A DNA stretch of 41,623 bases, taken from contig NZ_SMKY01000049.1 in the NCBI RefSeq assembly GCF_004349235.1, forward strand, positions 1 to 41,623, written 5' to 3'. The notes under the pieces were generated by a model, which made no database searches, was not told the DNA's origin, and saw only the letters and a program-made list of their open reading frames with translations. The translations under genes were made by a program, and so were the position numbers. Shown in pieces: positions 33,854-41,623 of the stretch. Each line of letters opens with the position of its first letter. Position 1 is the first letter of the stretch. The DNA is from Actinomadura darangshiensis. GTDB taxonomy: Bacteria > Actinomycetota > Actinomycetes > Streptosporangiales > Streptosporangiaceae.

Positions 33854-34875
33854 CCGAGACCGGAGAGGTGGACCTGCGCCATCACGGGGACGCGGAGGTC
33901 GGCGACGGGCTCGCCGACTTCGCCGTCAACGTCCGGGCGGGCATGCCCCCCGAATGGCTCGCCGAGCGGATCCGCGCGGCCGTCGGCGACCTCGCCGCCT
34001 ACCCGGACCCGCGCCCGGCCCGCAAGGCGGTCGCCAGGCGGCACGGCCGGTCGGTCGGGGAGGTGCTGCTGACCGCCGGGGCCGCGGAGGCGTTCGTCCT
34101 GCTCGCGCGGGTGCTGGCGCCGCGCCGGGCCGCGGTGGTCCACCCGCAGTTCACCGAGCCCGAGGCCGCGCTGCGGGCCGCCGGGCACGAGGTGGAGCGG
34201 GTGATCCTCGGCAAGGACTTCACGCTGGACCCCGCCGCCGTCCCGGACGACGCCGACCTGGTCGTGGTCGGCAACCCCACCAACCCGACCTCGGTGCTGC
34301 ACCCCGCCGGCGCCGTCGCCGCGCTCGCCAGGCCCGGCCGGACGGTCGTGGTCGACGAGGCGTTCATGGACTGCGTCCCGGGCGAGCCGGAGACCCTCGC
34401 CACGCGGCTGCCCACCGGGATCGCCGTCATCCGCTCGCTGACCAAGACATGGGGGCTCGCCGGGCTGCGCGCAGGATACGTCTTGGCCGACTCCCACCTG
34501 GTCGAGCGGCTCGCAGAGGCGCAGCCGCTCTGGGCTGTTTCGACCCCGGCGCTTGTGGCCGTCGAGGCGTGTTCCGCACCGGAGGCCGTCGCGGAGGCTG
34601 AGGCGTGGGCCGTCCAACTCGCCGCCGAGCGTGACCGGCTGGCAGCGGAACTGTCCGCGCGGGGCCTTTACGTCGTGCCGGAGGCGCGAGCGTCGTTCCT
34701 ATGCCTGTGCGTGCCGGACGGCCTGGGAATCAGGGCCCTGCTAAGGCAGCGTGGGTACGCGGTCAGGCGCGGTGACACCTTCCCAGGGCTCGGTTCGGAC
34801 TGGCTGCGGATCGCCGTGCGCGACCGTCCGTCCAACGACCGGCTGCTGGAGGTACTCGGTGAGCTGGGCATCTGA
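33850..34875 (+). CDS. cobC: Threonine-phosphate decarboxylase-like PLP enzyme CobC
   Basis: A 341-residue fold-type I aminotransferase-like enzyme, here assigned to the cobalamin L-threonine-O-3-phosphate decarboxylase role that supplies aminopropanol phosphate. Motifs: LTAGAAEAFVLLARVL, LVVVGNPTNPTSVLHP, VVVDEAFMDCVPGE, the PLP lysine in SLTKTWGLAGLRAGY (Lys199), and SDWLRIAVRDR at the C-terminus. HisC-type histidinol-phosphate aminotransferases are close relatives, but its place between cobH and cobT favours CobC. GTG 33850 overlaps the cobH stop by 4 nt. Confidence 0.88.
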   Translation: MTETGEVDLRHHGDAEVGDGLADFAVNVRAGMPPEWLAERIRAAVGDLAAYPDPRPARKAVARRHGRSVGEVLLTAGAAEAFVLLARVLAPRRAAVVHPQFTEPEAALRAAGHEVERVILGKDFTLDPAAVPDDADLVVVGNPTNPTSVLHPAGAVAALARPGRTVVVDEAFMDCVPGEPETLATRLPTGIAVIRSLTKTWGLAGLRAGYVLADSHLVERLAEAQPLWAVSTPALVAVEACSAPEAVAEAEAWAVQLAAERDRLAAELSARGLYVVPEARASFLCLCVPDGLGIRALLRQRGYAVRRGDTFPGLGSDWLRIAVRDRPSNDRLLEVLGELGI

Positions 34876-34891
34876 CGCCAGGAAGGACAGC

Positions 34892-35992
34892 ATGGACCTG
34901 ATCGAGGAGACCCTCGCCTCCATCGCGCCGCTGGACGAGGCGGCCATGCGGGACGCCCGCGACCACCAGGCGCGGCTCACCAAGCCGCCCGGGGCCCTCG
35001 GCGTCCTGGAGGATCTGTCGGTCCGGCTCGCCGGGCTGGCGGGGCAGTGCCCGCCGCCGCGGCCGGAGCCCGCCGCCGTCGCCGTGTTCGCCGCCGACCA
35101 CGGCGTCCACGCCCAGGGCGTCACCCCGTGGCCGCAGGAGGTCACGGCGCAGATGGTGGCCAACTTCCTGGCCGGGGGCGCGGTCGTCAACGCGTTCGCC
35201 GCCCAGGTCGGCGCCGGCGTCGCGGTGATCGACATCGGGGTCGCGGGCGAGCTGGACGCGGCCCCCGGGCTGCTCCGCCGCAAGATCGCGCCCGGCACCG
35301 CCGACATGACGGCCGGGCCCGCGATGACCATGGACAAGGCCCGGAGCGCCGTCGAGGCGGGCATCGAGGTGGCCCGCGAGCTGGTGGCCTCCGGCGCCCG
35401 CTGCCTGCTCACCGGGGACATGGGGATCGCCAACACCACCGCGTCCGCCGCGCTGATCGCCGCGTTCACCGGGCTGCCGCCGGAGCTGGTCACCGGCCGG
35501 GGGACCGGCATCGACGACGCCACCCACGAGCACAAGGTCGAGGTCGTCCGGACGGCCCTGGCCCGGCACGGGTTCCTGGACGGGCTGGACCAGGAGCCGA
35601 TGGAGGTGCTCGCGGCGGTCGGCGGGCTGGAGCATGCCGCGATCGCCGGGTTCGTCCTCGGTGCGGCGGCCCTGCGGGTCCCCGTCGTCCTGGACGGTGT
35701 GATCGCCGGCGCCGCCGTCCTGGTGGCCGCCGCGCTGTCCCCGGACGTCCTCGGCGCGTGCGTCGCCGGGCACCGCTCGGCGGAGCCCGGCCACACCGCC
35801 GCGATCGAGGCGCTCGGCCTGCGGCCGCTCGTCGACCTGGAGCTCCGGCTGGGCGAGGGAACGGGCGCTCTGCTGGCATTGCCGCTGGTCCAGGGCGCGG
35901 TGCGGGTCCTGCACGAGGTCGCCACCTTCGACTCCGCGGGAGTCAGCGAGAAATCGGCCGGGGCGGGCGGGCAGAGCGCCGGACGGCCGTAA
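34892..35992 (+). CDS. cobT: Nicotinate-nucleotide-dimethylbenzimidazole phosphoribosyltransferase CobT
   Basis: A 366-residue enzyme making alpha-ribazole phosphate for the lower ligand of cobalamin. Conserved parts: DHQARLTKPPGALGVLEDL, VAVFAADHGVHAQGVTPWPQ, TGDMGIANTTASAAL, GRGTGIDD, VVLDGVIAGAA and the catalytic glutamate in LGEGTGALLALPLVQGA (Glu322). ATG 34892 has GGAAGGACAG upstream; a 16-nt gap separates it from cobC. The last about 16 residues form a Gly/Ser-rich tail. Confidence 0.94.
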   Translation: MDLIEETLASIAPLDEAAMRDARDHQARLTKPPGALGVLEDLSVRLAGLAGQCPPPRPEPAAVAVFAADHGVHAQGVTPWPQEVTAQMVANFLAGGAVVNAFAAQVGAGVAVIDIGVAGELDAAPGLLRRKIAPGTADMTAGPAMTMDKARSAVEAGIEVARELVASGARCLLTGDMGIANTTASAALIAAFTGLPPELVTGRGTGIDDATHEHKVEVVRTALARHGFLDGLDQEPMEVLAAVGGLEHAAIAGFVLGAAALRVPVVLDGVIAGAAVLVAAALSPDVLGACVAGHRSAEPGHTAAIEALGLRPLVDLELRLGEGTGALLALPLVQGAVRVLHEVATFDSAGVSEKSAGAGGQSAGRP

Positions 35993-36070
35993 CAGCGCGG
36001 TCACGGAATGGATCACGCTCGGCTATCGAACGGGCGGAGCCACTCTCCATGGACTCCTCAATCCGAGTAC

Positions 36071-36085
36071 CTTTGTTCCACAAAG
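36071..36085. promoter_or_regulatory. Inverted repeat in the cobT-cobA gap
   Basis: CTTTGT (36071-36076) and ACAAAG (36080-36085), perfect 6-bp arms around TCC. It lies 36 bp before the GTG of cobA in a 129-bp gap, the longest within this operon, so an internal promoter with an operator is plausible. Confidence 0.35.
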
Positions 36086-36121
36086 ACACTGTCAGCCACC
36101 CGCGTCCGAGAGAACCACCAC

Positions 36122-37360
36122 GTGCCCCCGTACCTGCTAGGCCTGCGACTCGGCGGGCGACGCGTCCTCGTCGTCGGCGGGGGGCGGGTCGCCCAGCGCC
36201 GCGTGCCCGCCCTGCTGGACGCGGGCGCCGAGGTCGTCCTCGTCTCGCCGTCGGTCACGGCGACGCTGGAGGGCCTGGCGGAACGCGGCCGGATCGCCTG
36301 GCACCGGCGGCCCTACAAGCGCGGCGACTGCGCGGGCGCCTGGCTGGTGCAGGCCGTCACCGACGACGCCGAGACCAACGGCGCCGTGGTCGCGGAGGCC
36401 GACGCCGCGCGGATCTGGGCCGTCCGCGCCGACGACGCCGAGTCGTCGCCCGCCTGGACGCCCGCCAGCGGGCACAGCGGCGACGCGACCGTCGGCGTCC
36501 TGCTCGGCGGCGACCCCCGCCGCGCCGCGGGCATCCGCGACGCCGTGGTGGAGGGGCTGCGCGACGGCGCCCTGGAATCCCGGCACTCCCGGCGCAAGCC
36601 CGCCGGCGTCGCGCTCGTCGGCGGCGGCCCCGGCGACCCCGGCCTGATCACCGTGCGCGGGCGGCAGCTGCTCGCCATGGCCGACGTCGTCGTCGCCGAC
36701 CGCCTCGCCCCCGGCGGGCTGCTGGACGAGCTGGCCGCCGACGTCGAGGTGATCGACGCCGCCAAGATCCCCTACGGCCGGACGGTCGCCCAGGACAAGA
36801 TCAACGAGCACCTGGTCGAGCACGCGCGGCAGGGCCGCTTCGTCGTCCGGCTCAAGGGCGGCGACCCGTTCGTCTTCGGACGCGGCGGCGAGGAGGCGCT
36901 GTACTGCGCCCGCCACGGCGTCCCGGTGACGGTCGTCCCGGGCATCACCAGCGCGGTCGCCGTGCCGTCCGCCGCGGGCATCCCGGTCACCCACCGGGGC
37001 GTCGCGCAGGAGTTCCACGTCGTCTCCGCGCACGTCCCGCCCGGGCACCCCGACTCGACCGTCGACTGGGAGTCGCTGGGCCGCGCGAACGGCACGATCG
37101 TGCTGCTCATGGCGGTGGAGCGGATGGAGCCCATCGCAGCCGCCCTCATGCGCTATGGTCGGTCGTCCGGCACGCCGGTGGCCGTGGTACAGGACGGCAC
37201 CCTTCCCGGCCAGCGGGCGCTGACCGCGACGCTGGGCACGGTGGCCGGCGAGATGGCCGCCGGCGAGGTCGCGCCTCCGGCGATCGTGGTCGTGGGCGAC
37301 GTGGTCAACGTGGCACGAGAGATCGACATGATTCGAGCCGACTTGGGACGGGATCCGTGA
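36122..37360 (+). CDS. cobA: Uroporphyrinogen-III C-methyltransferase fused to precorrin-2 dehydrogenase (CysG-like)
   Basis: A 412-residue CysG-like protein. N-terminal part: LVVGGGRVAQRRVPALLDAG (NAD-binding, about residues 15-34), VSPSVTATLEGLAERG and VVAEADAARIWAVRADDAES, the precorrin-2 dehydrogenase/sirohydrochlorin ferrochelatase domain. C-terminal SUMT part: VALVGGGPGDPGLITVRG, VVADRLAPGGLLDEL, then RLKGGDPFVFGRGGEEA and VVPGITSAVAVPSAAGIP. It makes precorrin-2 and may also oxidise it to sirohydrochlorin, which serves siroheme as well as cobalamin. GTG 36122 is chosen because homology begins with PYLLGLRLGG; the ribosome binding site is weak. Confidence 0.92.
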   Translation: MPPYLLGLRLGGRRVLVVGGGRVAQRRVPALLDAGAEVVLVSPSVTATLEGLAERGRIAWHRRPYKRGDCAGAWLVQAVTDDAETNGAVVAEADAARIWAVRADDAESSPAWTPASGHSGDATVGVLLGGDPRRAAGIRDAVVEGLRDGALESRHSRRKPAGVALVGGGPGDPGLITVRGRQLLAMADVVVADRLAPGGLLDELAADVEVIDAAKIPYGRTVAQDKINEHLVEHARQGRFVVRLKGGDPFVFGRGGEEALYCARHGVPVTVVPGITSAVAVPSAAGIPVTHRGVAQEFHVVSAHVPPGHPDSTVDWESLGRANGTIVLLMAVERMEPIAAALMRYGRSSGTPVAVVQDGTLPGQRALTATLGTVAGEMAAGEVAPPAIVVVGDVVNVAREIDMIRADLGRDP

Positions 37361-39372
37361 CACCCCCCGCAGAGCAGAGCACGGTCCACGACGAGGAGGC
37401 CGGCGCCGGCCCGGGAGGCGGGGGCGAGAACCCCGCCACGGGCGAGGACGCGGCCGCCACCGAAGCGTCCGCCGCGGGCGCGCCCGGCGAAGAGGCCCAC
37501 GACAAGGACACCGGAGACAAGGACACGGCGAGGAAGAAGCAGACCACGAGGAAGGGCACGGCCAAGAAGGACGCCGTGCCCGCGGACGACGCCGCTCCCG
37601 ACGAGGAGGCCCCCGAGGAGGGCGCCGGCAAGGAGGAGGCGGCCAAGGCCAAGCGCGGCCGGCGGCGCGCCCCGAGGCCCGGTGCGACGGTACGGCAGGG
37701 CGAGGTGGTCCGGGCCTTGACCGTCCTGCGCGACCAGCTCGGCGCCTTCGACCTGCTGCTCGACGTCCCCGGCGTCCAGCAGGCGCGGGAGGCCCGCGAC
37801 GAACTGCGCGGCCAGCTCGACGACTACGTCCTGCCGCGCATCCAGGCCGCCGGCGCCCCGATGCTCGTGGTGCTCGGCGGATCCACCGGCGCGGGCAAGT
37901 CCACGCTGGTCAACACGCTCGTCGGCGCCCGCGTGAGCGCGACCGGCGTGCTGCGCCCCACCACCAGCAGCCCGATCCTCGTCTGCCACCCCGACCACGT
38001 GCGGTGGTTCATGGAGGGGCCGATGCTCCCCGGCATGGGACGCGTCCGCGGCCCCGCGCCCGACGCCATCGCCGGTGACCAGTTGGTCATCATCGCCAGC
38101 GACGTCCTGCCGCCCGGCCTCGCCCTCCTCGACAGCCCCGACTTCGACTCCGTCTTCGAAGACCACTACGAGTTCGCGACCAAGCTGATGGCCGCCGCCG
38201 ACCTGTGGCTGTGCGTCACCACCGCCGCCCGGTACGCCGACGCCCAGGTCTGGCAGATGCTCCAGCGCGCCAGGGAGAACGGCGCGACCATCGGCGTCGT
38301 CCTGTCCCGGGTTCCGGGCGGCGCCGGCGAGGAGGTCGTCGAGCACTTCGGCGAGATGCTGGACGAGCACGAGGTCGGCGACGCGCACCGCTTCACCATC
38401 CCCGAGACCCGGATCGAGGACAGCCGCCTCCCCGAGGAGGTCGTCGAGGACATCCGCGACTGGCTGACCGGCGTCGCCGAGGACGCCGAGGACCGCGAGA
38501 TCGTCGTCAGCGACACCCTCGCCGCCGTCCTGGACAGCTACCGCACCCGCGTCCCCGAGCTGGCCCGGCAGGTCGAGGCGCAGGTCGAGCAGCGCACCGA
38601 GCTGGCCGGCCAGGTCGAGTCCGGGTACGGCACCGCCCTCGCCGAACTGGACGAGGCCACCCGCAACGGCTCGCTGCTGCGCGGCGAGGTGCTCGCCCGC
38701 TGGCAGGACTTCGCCGGCACCGGCGACCTGCTGCGCTCCCTGCACGTGCAGCGGTCCCGGCGGGGCCGCGCCGCGAACCGGCGGCACCGCAGCCCGGCCC
38801 GGGTCCGCGCCCTCAAGGCGGCGCTGCGCAGCGGCCTCGAGTCACTGATCATGGCGTCCGCCGAGCACGGCGCCGAGCAGGTCATGGCCCGCTGGCGGGA
38901 GCATCCGGCCGGCGCCCAGGTCATCGCCGGGATGGACGGCGACCTCGGGCACGTCTCACCGGAGCTGTCCCGGCGCGTCACCCGCGCCGTCAGCTCGTGG
39001 CAGGACCACGTCCAGGAGCTGATCCGCACCGAGGGCGTCACCAAGCGCTCGGTCGCCAAGCTGGTCTCCTTCGACCACGAGGCGGTCTCGCTCGTCCTGA
39101 TGATCGGCCTGCTCGGGTACGGCACGTCGGACGTGGCCGTGGAGGGCGGCAACAGCGCCGTCCCGCAGCGGCTGCTGAAGGCCCTGTTCGGCGCCGAGTC
39201 GCTGCGCGGCATGGGCGCCAAGGCCCGCGCCGACCTGCGCAGCCGCATCGGGATGCTGTTCGACGAGGAGGCGATCCGGTTCGGGCAGGTGCTCGACGCC
39301 GCCGGCATCCCCGACGAGACCGTCCCCGTCCAGCTGTACCAGGCCACCTACAACCTCGAGGTCGCCCGATGA
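37357..39372 (+). CDS. Dynamin-like/YfjP-type GTPase with atypical G4 motif
   Basis: A 671-residue P-loop protein. Residues 1-110 are low complexity, rich in Glu, Asp, Lys and Ala (many KK/DK/EE steps), predicted disordered. Walker A is VVLGGSTGAGKSTLVN (Gly174 onward), then PTTSSPILVCH as the switch I region, G3 is LLDSPDFDSVFEDHYE. Where a G4 N/TKxD motif is expected the sequence reads IGVVLSRVPGG. The C-terminal half is long and helical (VEQRTELAGQVESGYGTA, KLVSFDHEAVSLVLMIGLLG). No clear membrane helix. The GTG overlaps the cobA stop by 4 nt; it overlaps the next GTPase gene by 4 nt. Function unknown; pairing suggests a hetero-oligomer. Confidence 0.82.
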   Translation: MTPPAEQSTVHDEEAGAGPGGGGENPATGEDAAATEASAAGAPGEEAHDKDTGDKDTARKKQTTRKGTAKKDAVPADDAAPDEEAPEEGAGKEEAAKAKRGRRRAPRPGATVRQGEVVRALTVLRDQLGAFDLLLDVPGVQQAREARDELRGQLDDYVLPRIQAAGAPMLVVLGGSTGAGKSTLVNTLVGARVSATGVLRPTTSSPILVCHPDHVRWFMEGPMLPGMGRVRGPAPDAIAGDQLVIIASDVLPPGLALLDSPDFDSVFEDHYEFATKLMAAADLWLCVTTAARYADAQVWQMLQRARENGATIGVVLSRVPGGAGEEVVEHFGEMLDEHEVGDAHRFTIPETRIEDSRLPEEVVEDIRDWLTGVAEDAEDREIVVSDTLAAVLDSYRTRVPELARQVEAQVEQRTELAGQVESGYGTALAELDEATRNGSLLRGEVLARWQDFAGTGDLLRSLHVQRSRRGRAANRRHRSPARVRALKAALRSGLESLIMASAEHGAEQVMARWREHPAGAQVIAGMDGDLGHVSPELSRRVTRAVSSWQDHVQELIRTEGVTKRSVAKLVSFDHEAVSLVLMIGLLGYGTSDVAVEGGNSAVPQRLLKALFGAESLRGMGAKARADLRSRIGMLFDEEAIRFGQVLDAAGIPDETVPVQLYQATYNLEVAR

Positions 39373-41081
39373 CCACCTCGGCCATTCCCGCGAACTCGCC
39401 GGCGGGAACCGGCGGGATCCCGATCCTCGGCGCGTCCGGACCGGGCGCCGCCGCCGCGCCCGCCGGCCCGCCCGGCCTGGTCGACCGGCTCAACGGGCTC
39501 GACGGGCTCGTCCGCGCGGGCCTCGGCCGGCTCGACCAGCCCGTCCTGGACGACGCCGACGCGCTGCTGGAGCGCGCCGGGCAGCGGCTGCGGCTGTCCG
39601 GCGAGCACACCGTCATCACCCTCGCGGGCGGCACCGGAAGCGGCAAGTCGTCGCTGTTCAACGCCATCTGCGGGCTCGAACTCTCGCCGACGGGGATGCG
39701 CCGCCCGATGACGTCCCAGGCCCACGCCTGCGTCTGGGGGCTGGACGGCGCCGGCCCGCTGCTCGACTGGCTCGACGTCGACAAGCGGCACCGCTACGCC
39801 CGCGCCAGCGCCCTGGACCTGCAGCGCGCCGACGCGTCCCTGCAGGGCCTCGTGCTGATCGACCTGCCCGACCACGACTCCATCCAGGCGATGCACCGCG
39901 CCGAGGTCGACCGGTTCGTCACCATCGCCGACCTGCTCGTCTGGGTCGTCGACCCGCAGAAGTACGCGGACGCGGCCCTGCACCGCAACTACATCGTCCC
40001 GTTCGCCCGGCACACCGGCGTCACCCTGATCGTCCTCAACCAGGTCGACCGGCTCGCCCCGCACGAGATCGACGACTGCGTCGCCGACCTGCGCCGCCTC
40101 CTGGAGGCCGAGGGCCTCGCCGAGCCGCGGATCGTGACCACCTCCGCGGTCGCCGACGACGGCGTGACCGGCTTCCGCGACGTCCTCGTCGACACCGTCG
40201 CCGCCCGCCACGCCCGCACCGAGCGGCTGTCCGCCGACGTCGACCGGGTCTCCGAGCGGTTCACCGGCTACCGGTTCGACGCCGAGCCGCCCGGCACCGT
40301 CGACGACGGCCGCCGCGCCGACCTGATCCAGGCCCTCACCGACGCCGCCGGGGCGCCCGCCGTCGCCGAGGCCATGGAGAGCGCCTACGAGCTGCGCGCC
40401 GCCGACTTCATCGGCTGGCCGGTCAGCGCCATGATCACCCGGCTGCGCTCCGACCCGCTGCGCCGGATGCGCCTCACCGAGCTGCGCGAGGAGCTCCGCA
40501 ACGCCTTCACCGGCCCGATCGGCGCCCAGCAGGGCGACGTCGACAACGCGCTCCACAACGTCACCGAGAGCGTGGCCGCCGAGCTCCCGCCGCACTGGGG
40601 GCGTTCGGTCCGCACGGCGGCCCGCTCCCAGGCCACCGAGATCCCGGAGGCGCTCGGCGAGTCCCTCAAGGAGGCCCTGCCCACGTTCAACGTGGTGCCG
40701 CGCTGGTGGTGGCTGGTCAAGACCTGGCAGTACTTCCTGATCCTGGTCGCCGTCCTCAGCGTCGTGTGGATCGGCTTCCTCGTCGCCTACGGCGTCCTGG
40801 ACGTCGGCGGTGAGGACCCGGGCGGCCTCATCGGGCAGGCGGGCCTGATCCCGTACGTCGCCATCCTGGTGGTATGCACGCTCGGGATGGGGTGGCTCAC
40901 GGCGTCCGCGTGCCGCAACATGGTGGCGCTGTCGTCCGCCAAACACGGCGAGAAGATGGAACACCACATGCGGCAGGGCATCGAGCGCGTGGCGCGCGAG
41001 AAGGTGATCCAGCCGATCGAGCAGGACCTGGACGTCTACGCCCGCTTCCGCAAGGACGTCGATCTGGCCCTGGGCCGCTGA
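39369..41081 (+). CDS. Membrane-anchored YfjP-type GTPase
   Basis: A 570-residue GTPase with a complete motif set: Walker A LAGGTGSGKSSLFNA (Gly87 onward), switch I Thr in RRPMTSQAHACVW, G3 LIDLPDHDSIQ, G4 LNQVDRLAP. A helical region of about 250 residues follows, then two membrane helices near the C-terminus (TWQYFLILVAVLSVVWIGFL and LIPYVAILVVCTLGMGWLTA) and a basic helical tail ending KDVDLALGR. The layout matches the dynamin-like YfjP/EngA-related GTPases of actinobacteria that occur in pairs. ATG 39369 overlaps the first GTPase's stop. Role unknown; membrane association and pairing are visible, remodelling activity is inference. Confidence 0.85.
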   Translation: MTTSAIPANSPAGTGGIPILGASGPGAAAAPAGPPGLVDRLNGLDGLVRAGLGRLDQPVLDDADALLERAGQRLRLSGEHTVITLAGGTGSGKSSLFNAICGLELSPTGMRRPMTSQAHACVWGLDGAGPLLDWLDVDKRHRYARASALDLQRADASLQGLVLIDLPDHDSIQAMHRAEVDRFVTIADLLVWVVDPQKYADAALHRNYIVPFARHTGVTLIVLNQVDRLAPHEIDDCVADLRRLLEAEGLAEPRIVTTSAVADDGVTGFRDVLVDTVAARHARTERLSADVDRVSERFTGYRFDAEPPGTVDDGRRADLIQALTDAAGAPAVAEAMESAYELRAADFIGWPVSAMITRLRSDPLRRMRLTELREELRNAFTGPIGAQQGDVDNALHNVTESVAAELPPHWGRSVRTAARSQATEIPEALGESLKEALPTFNVVPRWWWLVKTWQYFLILVAVLSVVWIGFLVAYGVLDVGGEDPGGLIGQAGLIPYVAILVVCTLGMGWLTASACRNMVALSSAKHGEKMEHHMRQGIERVAREKVIQPIEQDLDVYARFRKDVDLALGR

Positions 41082-41082
41082 G

Positions 41083-41091
41083 TTATCCACA
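41083..41091 (+). promoter_or_regulatory. Isolated perfect DnaA box
   Basis: TTATCCACA, the E. coli-type high-affinity DnaA 9-mer, one base after the second GTPase stop. It is single, with no neighbouring copies, so it is not an origin, but it lies upstream of ssb. Confidence 0.4.
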
Positions 41092-41130
41092 GTTCCGGGA
41101 CGCCCTTCGCGGCCCCGCGCGGCTGCGCCA

Positions 41131-41156
41131 CCGTTGACTCGTACGCGAGACAACGG
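41131..41156. promoter_or_regulatory. 26-bp imperfect palindrome overlapping the ssb ribosome binding site
   Basis: Arms CCGTTGACTCG (41131-41141) and CGAGACAACGG (41146-41156), 11 bp each with one A/A mismatch, around TACG. The right arm runs into GGAGGA (41155-41160), the ssb ribosome binding site. It could be an operator or an RNA hairpin that hides the site. Confidence 0.6.
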
Positions 41157-41165
41157 AGGACACAG

Positions 41166-41623
41166 ATGAACGAGGCGCACATCACCGTCACGGGCTGGGT
41201 CGCGGCCGAGCCCCGCTATACCGTCACGACCAGCGGGCACCCTTTCCTGTCCCTGCGGGTCGGCTGCACGCCGCGCCGCTTCGACCGGCAGACCAGCCAG
41301 TGGCAGGACGACGAGCCCCTGTACCTGACGGTCAACTGCTGGCGGAACCTCGCCGACAACGTCAACGCGTCCGACCTCCAGCGAGGGACGCCCGTGGTGC
41401 TCACCGGCCGCCTGCGAATCCGCCAGTACGAACGCGACGACCAGTGGCGCTTCTCCGCCGAGGTGGAGGCCATCACCCTCGGCCCCGACCTGAACCGCGG
41501 CACCGTCGACTTCCGCCCCGCCCAGCGCAGCGGCCCCCTGACCGAAGAAGACCGCCAACTGGCCCGCGAAACCGCCGACCAATGGGCCCTGGGCGCCCCC
41601 ACCGAAGAACCCGAATCCAAAGC
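41166..41623 (+). CDS. ssb: Single-stranded DNA-binding protein (3' end cut by window)
   Basis: The first 152 residues of an OB-fold SSB: MNEAHITVTGWVAAEPRY, SLRVGCTPRRFDRQTSQW, YLTVNCWRNLADNV, GTPVVLTGRLRIRQYERDD and SAEVEAITLGPDLNRG. The following Pro/Glu-rich tail runs off the window edge, so its acidic C-terminal tip is not visible. ATG 41166 is preceded by GGAGGACACAG. Relatives of this form are the second SSB paralogue (SsbB-like) of actinobacteria, often next to the ettA gene; that neighbour would be outside the window. The gene is 84 nt after the GTPase pair. Confidence 0.92.
   Translation, partial: MNEAHITVTGWVAAEPRYTVTTSGHPFLSLRVGCTPRRFDRQTSQWQDDEPLYLTVNCWRNLADNVNASDLQRGTPVVLTGRLRIRQYERDDQWRFSAEVEAITLGPDLNRGTVDFRPAQRSGPLTEEDRQLARETADQWALGAPTEEPESK

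Noticed and set aside
35993..36121. Possible cobalamin riboswitch before cobA (GAGCCACT at 36037-36044)
   Set aside because: Only a fragment like the B12 box is present; no matching P1 arms or other conserved elements could be found in 129 bp.
41083..41091. DnaA box as sign of a replication origin
   Set aside because: A single box, no A/T-rich unwinding region, no dnaA/dnaN/gyrB neighbours. Kept only as a possible regulatory site.

Overview
The window looks like chromosomal DNA of a very GC-rich actinobacterium. A Streptosporangiales/Thermomonosporaceae-type organism (Actinomadura-like) is my best inference. The signs are pervasive G/C third positions, many GTG and one TTG start, apparently leaderless promoters, an F420/LLM-type oxidoreductase, a DUF397/XRE-DUF5753/ATPase regulator triad, multiple Hanks-type Ser/Thr kinases and an actinobacterial LexA box. 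No tRNA, rRNA, CRISPR array, insertion sequence, phage module or biosynthetic megasynthase was seen.

Layout. (1) 1-2241: the end of a cobalamin operon, cobD (cut by the window edge) and cobQ. (2) 2299-13245: accessory and housekeeping genes: a DUF1444-like protein, a GT39-type membrane glycosyltransferase divergent from a LysE exporter, the frameshifted C-terminal relic of an amino-acid permease, three paralogous Ser/Thr kinases (two with related extracellular sensor domains, one fused to DUF4389) interrupted by an alpha/beta hydrolase, a quinone oxidoreductase and a TetR regulator. (3) 13559-17722: a small unknown gene, then a LexA-box promoter driving DUF6504 and a DnaE2-type polymerase, i.e. 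an SOS mutagenesis unit. (4) 17724-23735: two membrane proteins and a NarL-type two-component system divergent from a small membrane protein plus a FtsX-type ABC transporter. (5) 23912-28341: a small unknown gene with a terminator, a methyltransferase, then a minus-strand unit of LLM oxidoreductase, acetolactate-synthase-like enzyme and DUF3592-like membrane protein headed by a KstR-type operator. (6) 28482-30841: the DUF397/XRE/ATPase triad and a second TetR. (7) 30896-41081: a tightly overlapping plus-strand operon: GNAT, an unrecognised 155-residue protein, cobL, cobH, cobC, cobT, cobA/cysG and two dynamin-like GTPases, followed by the start of an ssb gene.

How the genes work together. The two cob blocks cover parts of corrin ring synthesis (uroporphyrinogen III methylation, C5/C15 methylation with decarboxylation, the C-11 to C-12 methyl shift) and late assembly (amidation, aminopropanol attachment, nucleotide loop), with the remaining cob genes presumably elsewhere. 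Stop/start overlaps run from the GNAT gene through the second GTPase, with breaks before cobT and cobA. This ties an unknown protein and a GTPase pair to the cobalamin genes. The items I judge most worth following are: the unknown cob-operon protein; the GTPase pair in which one member lacks a recognisable G4 motif; the strong palindrome covering the ssb ribosome binding site; the KstR-like operator; the kinase-DUF4389 fusion; and a hairpin-forming GC repeat that sits in frame inside dnaE2 and has a shortened copy at 5246-5270.
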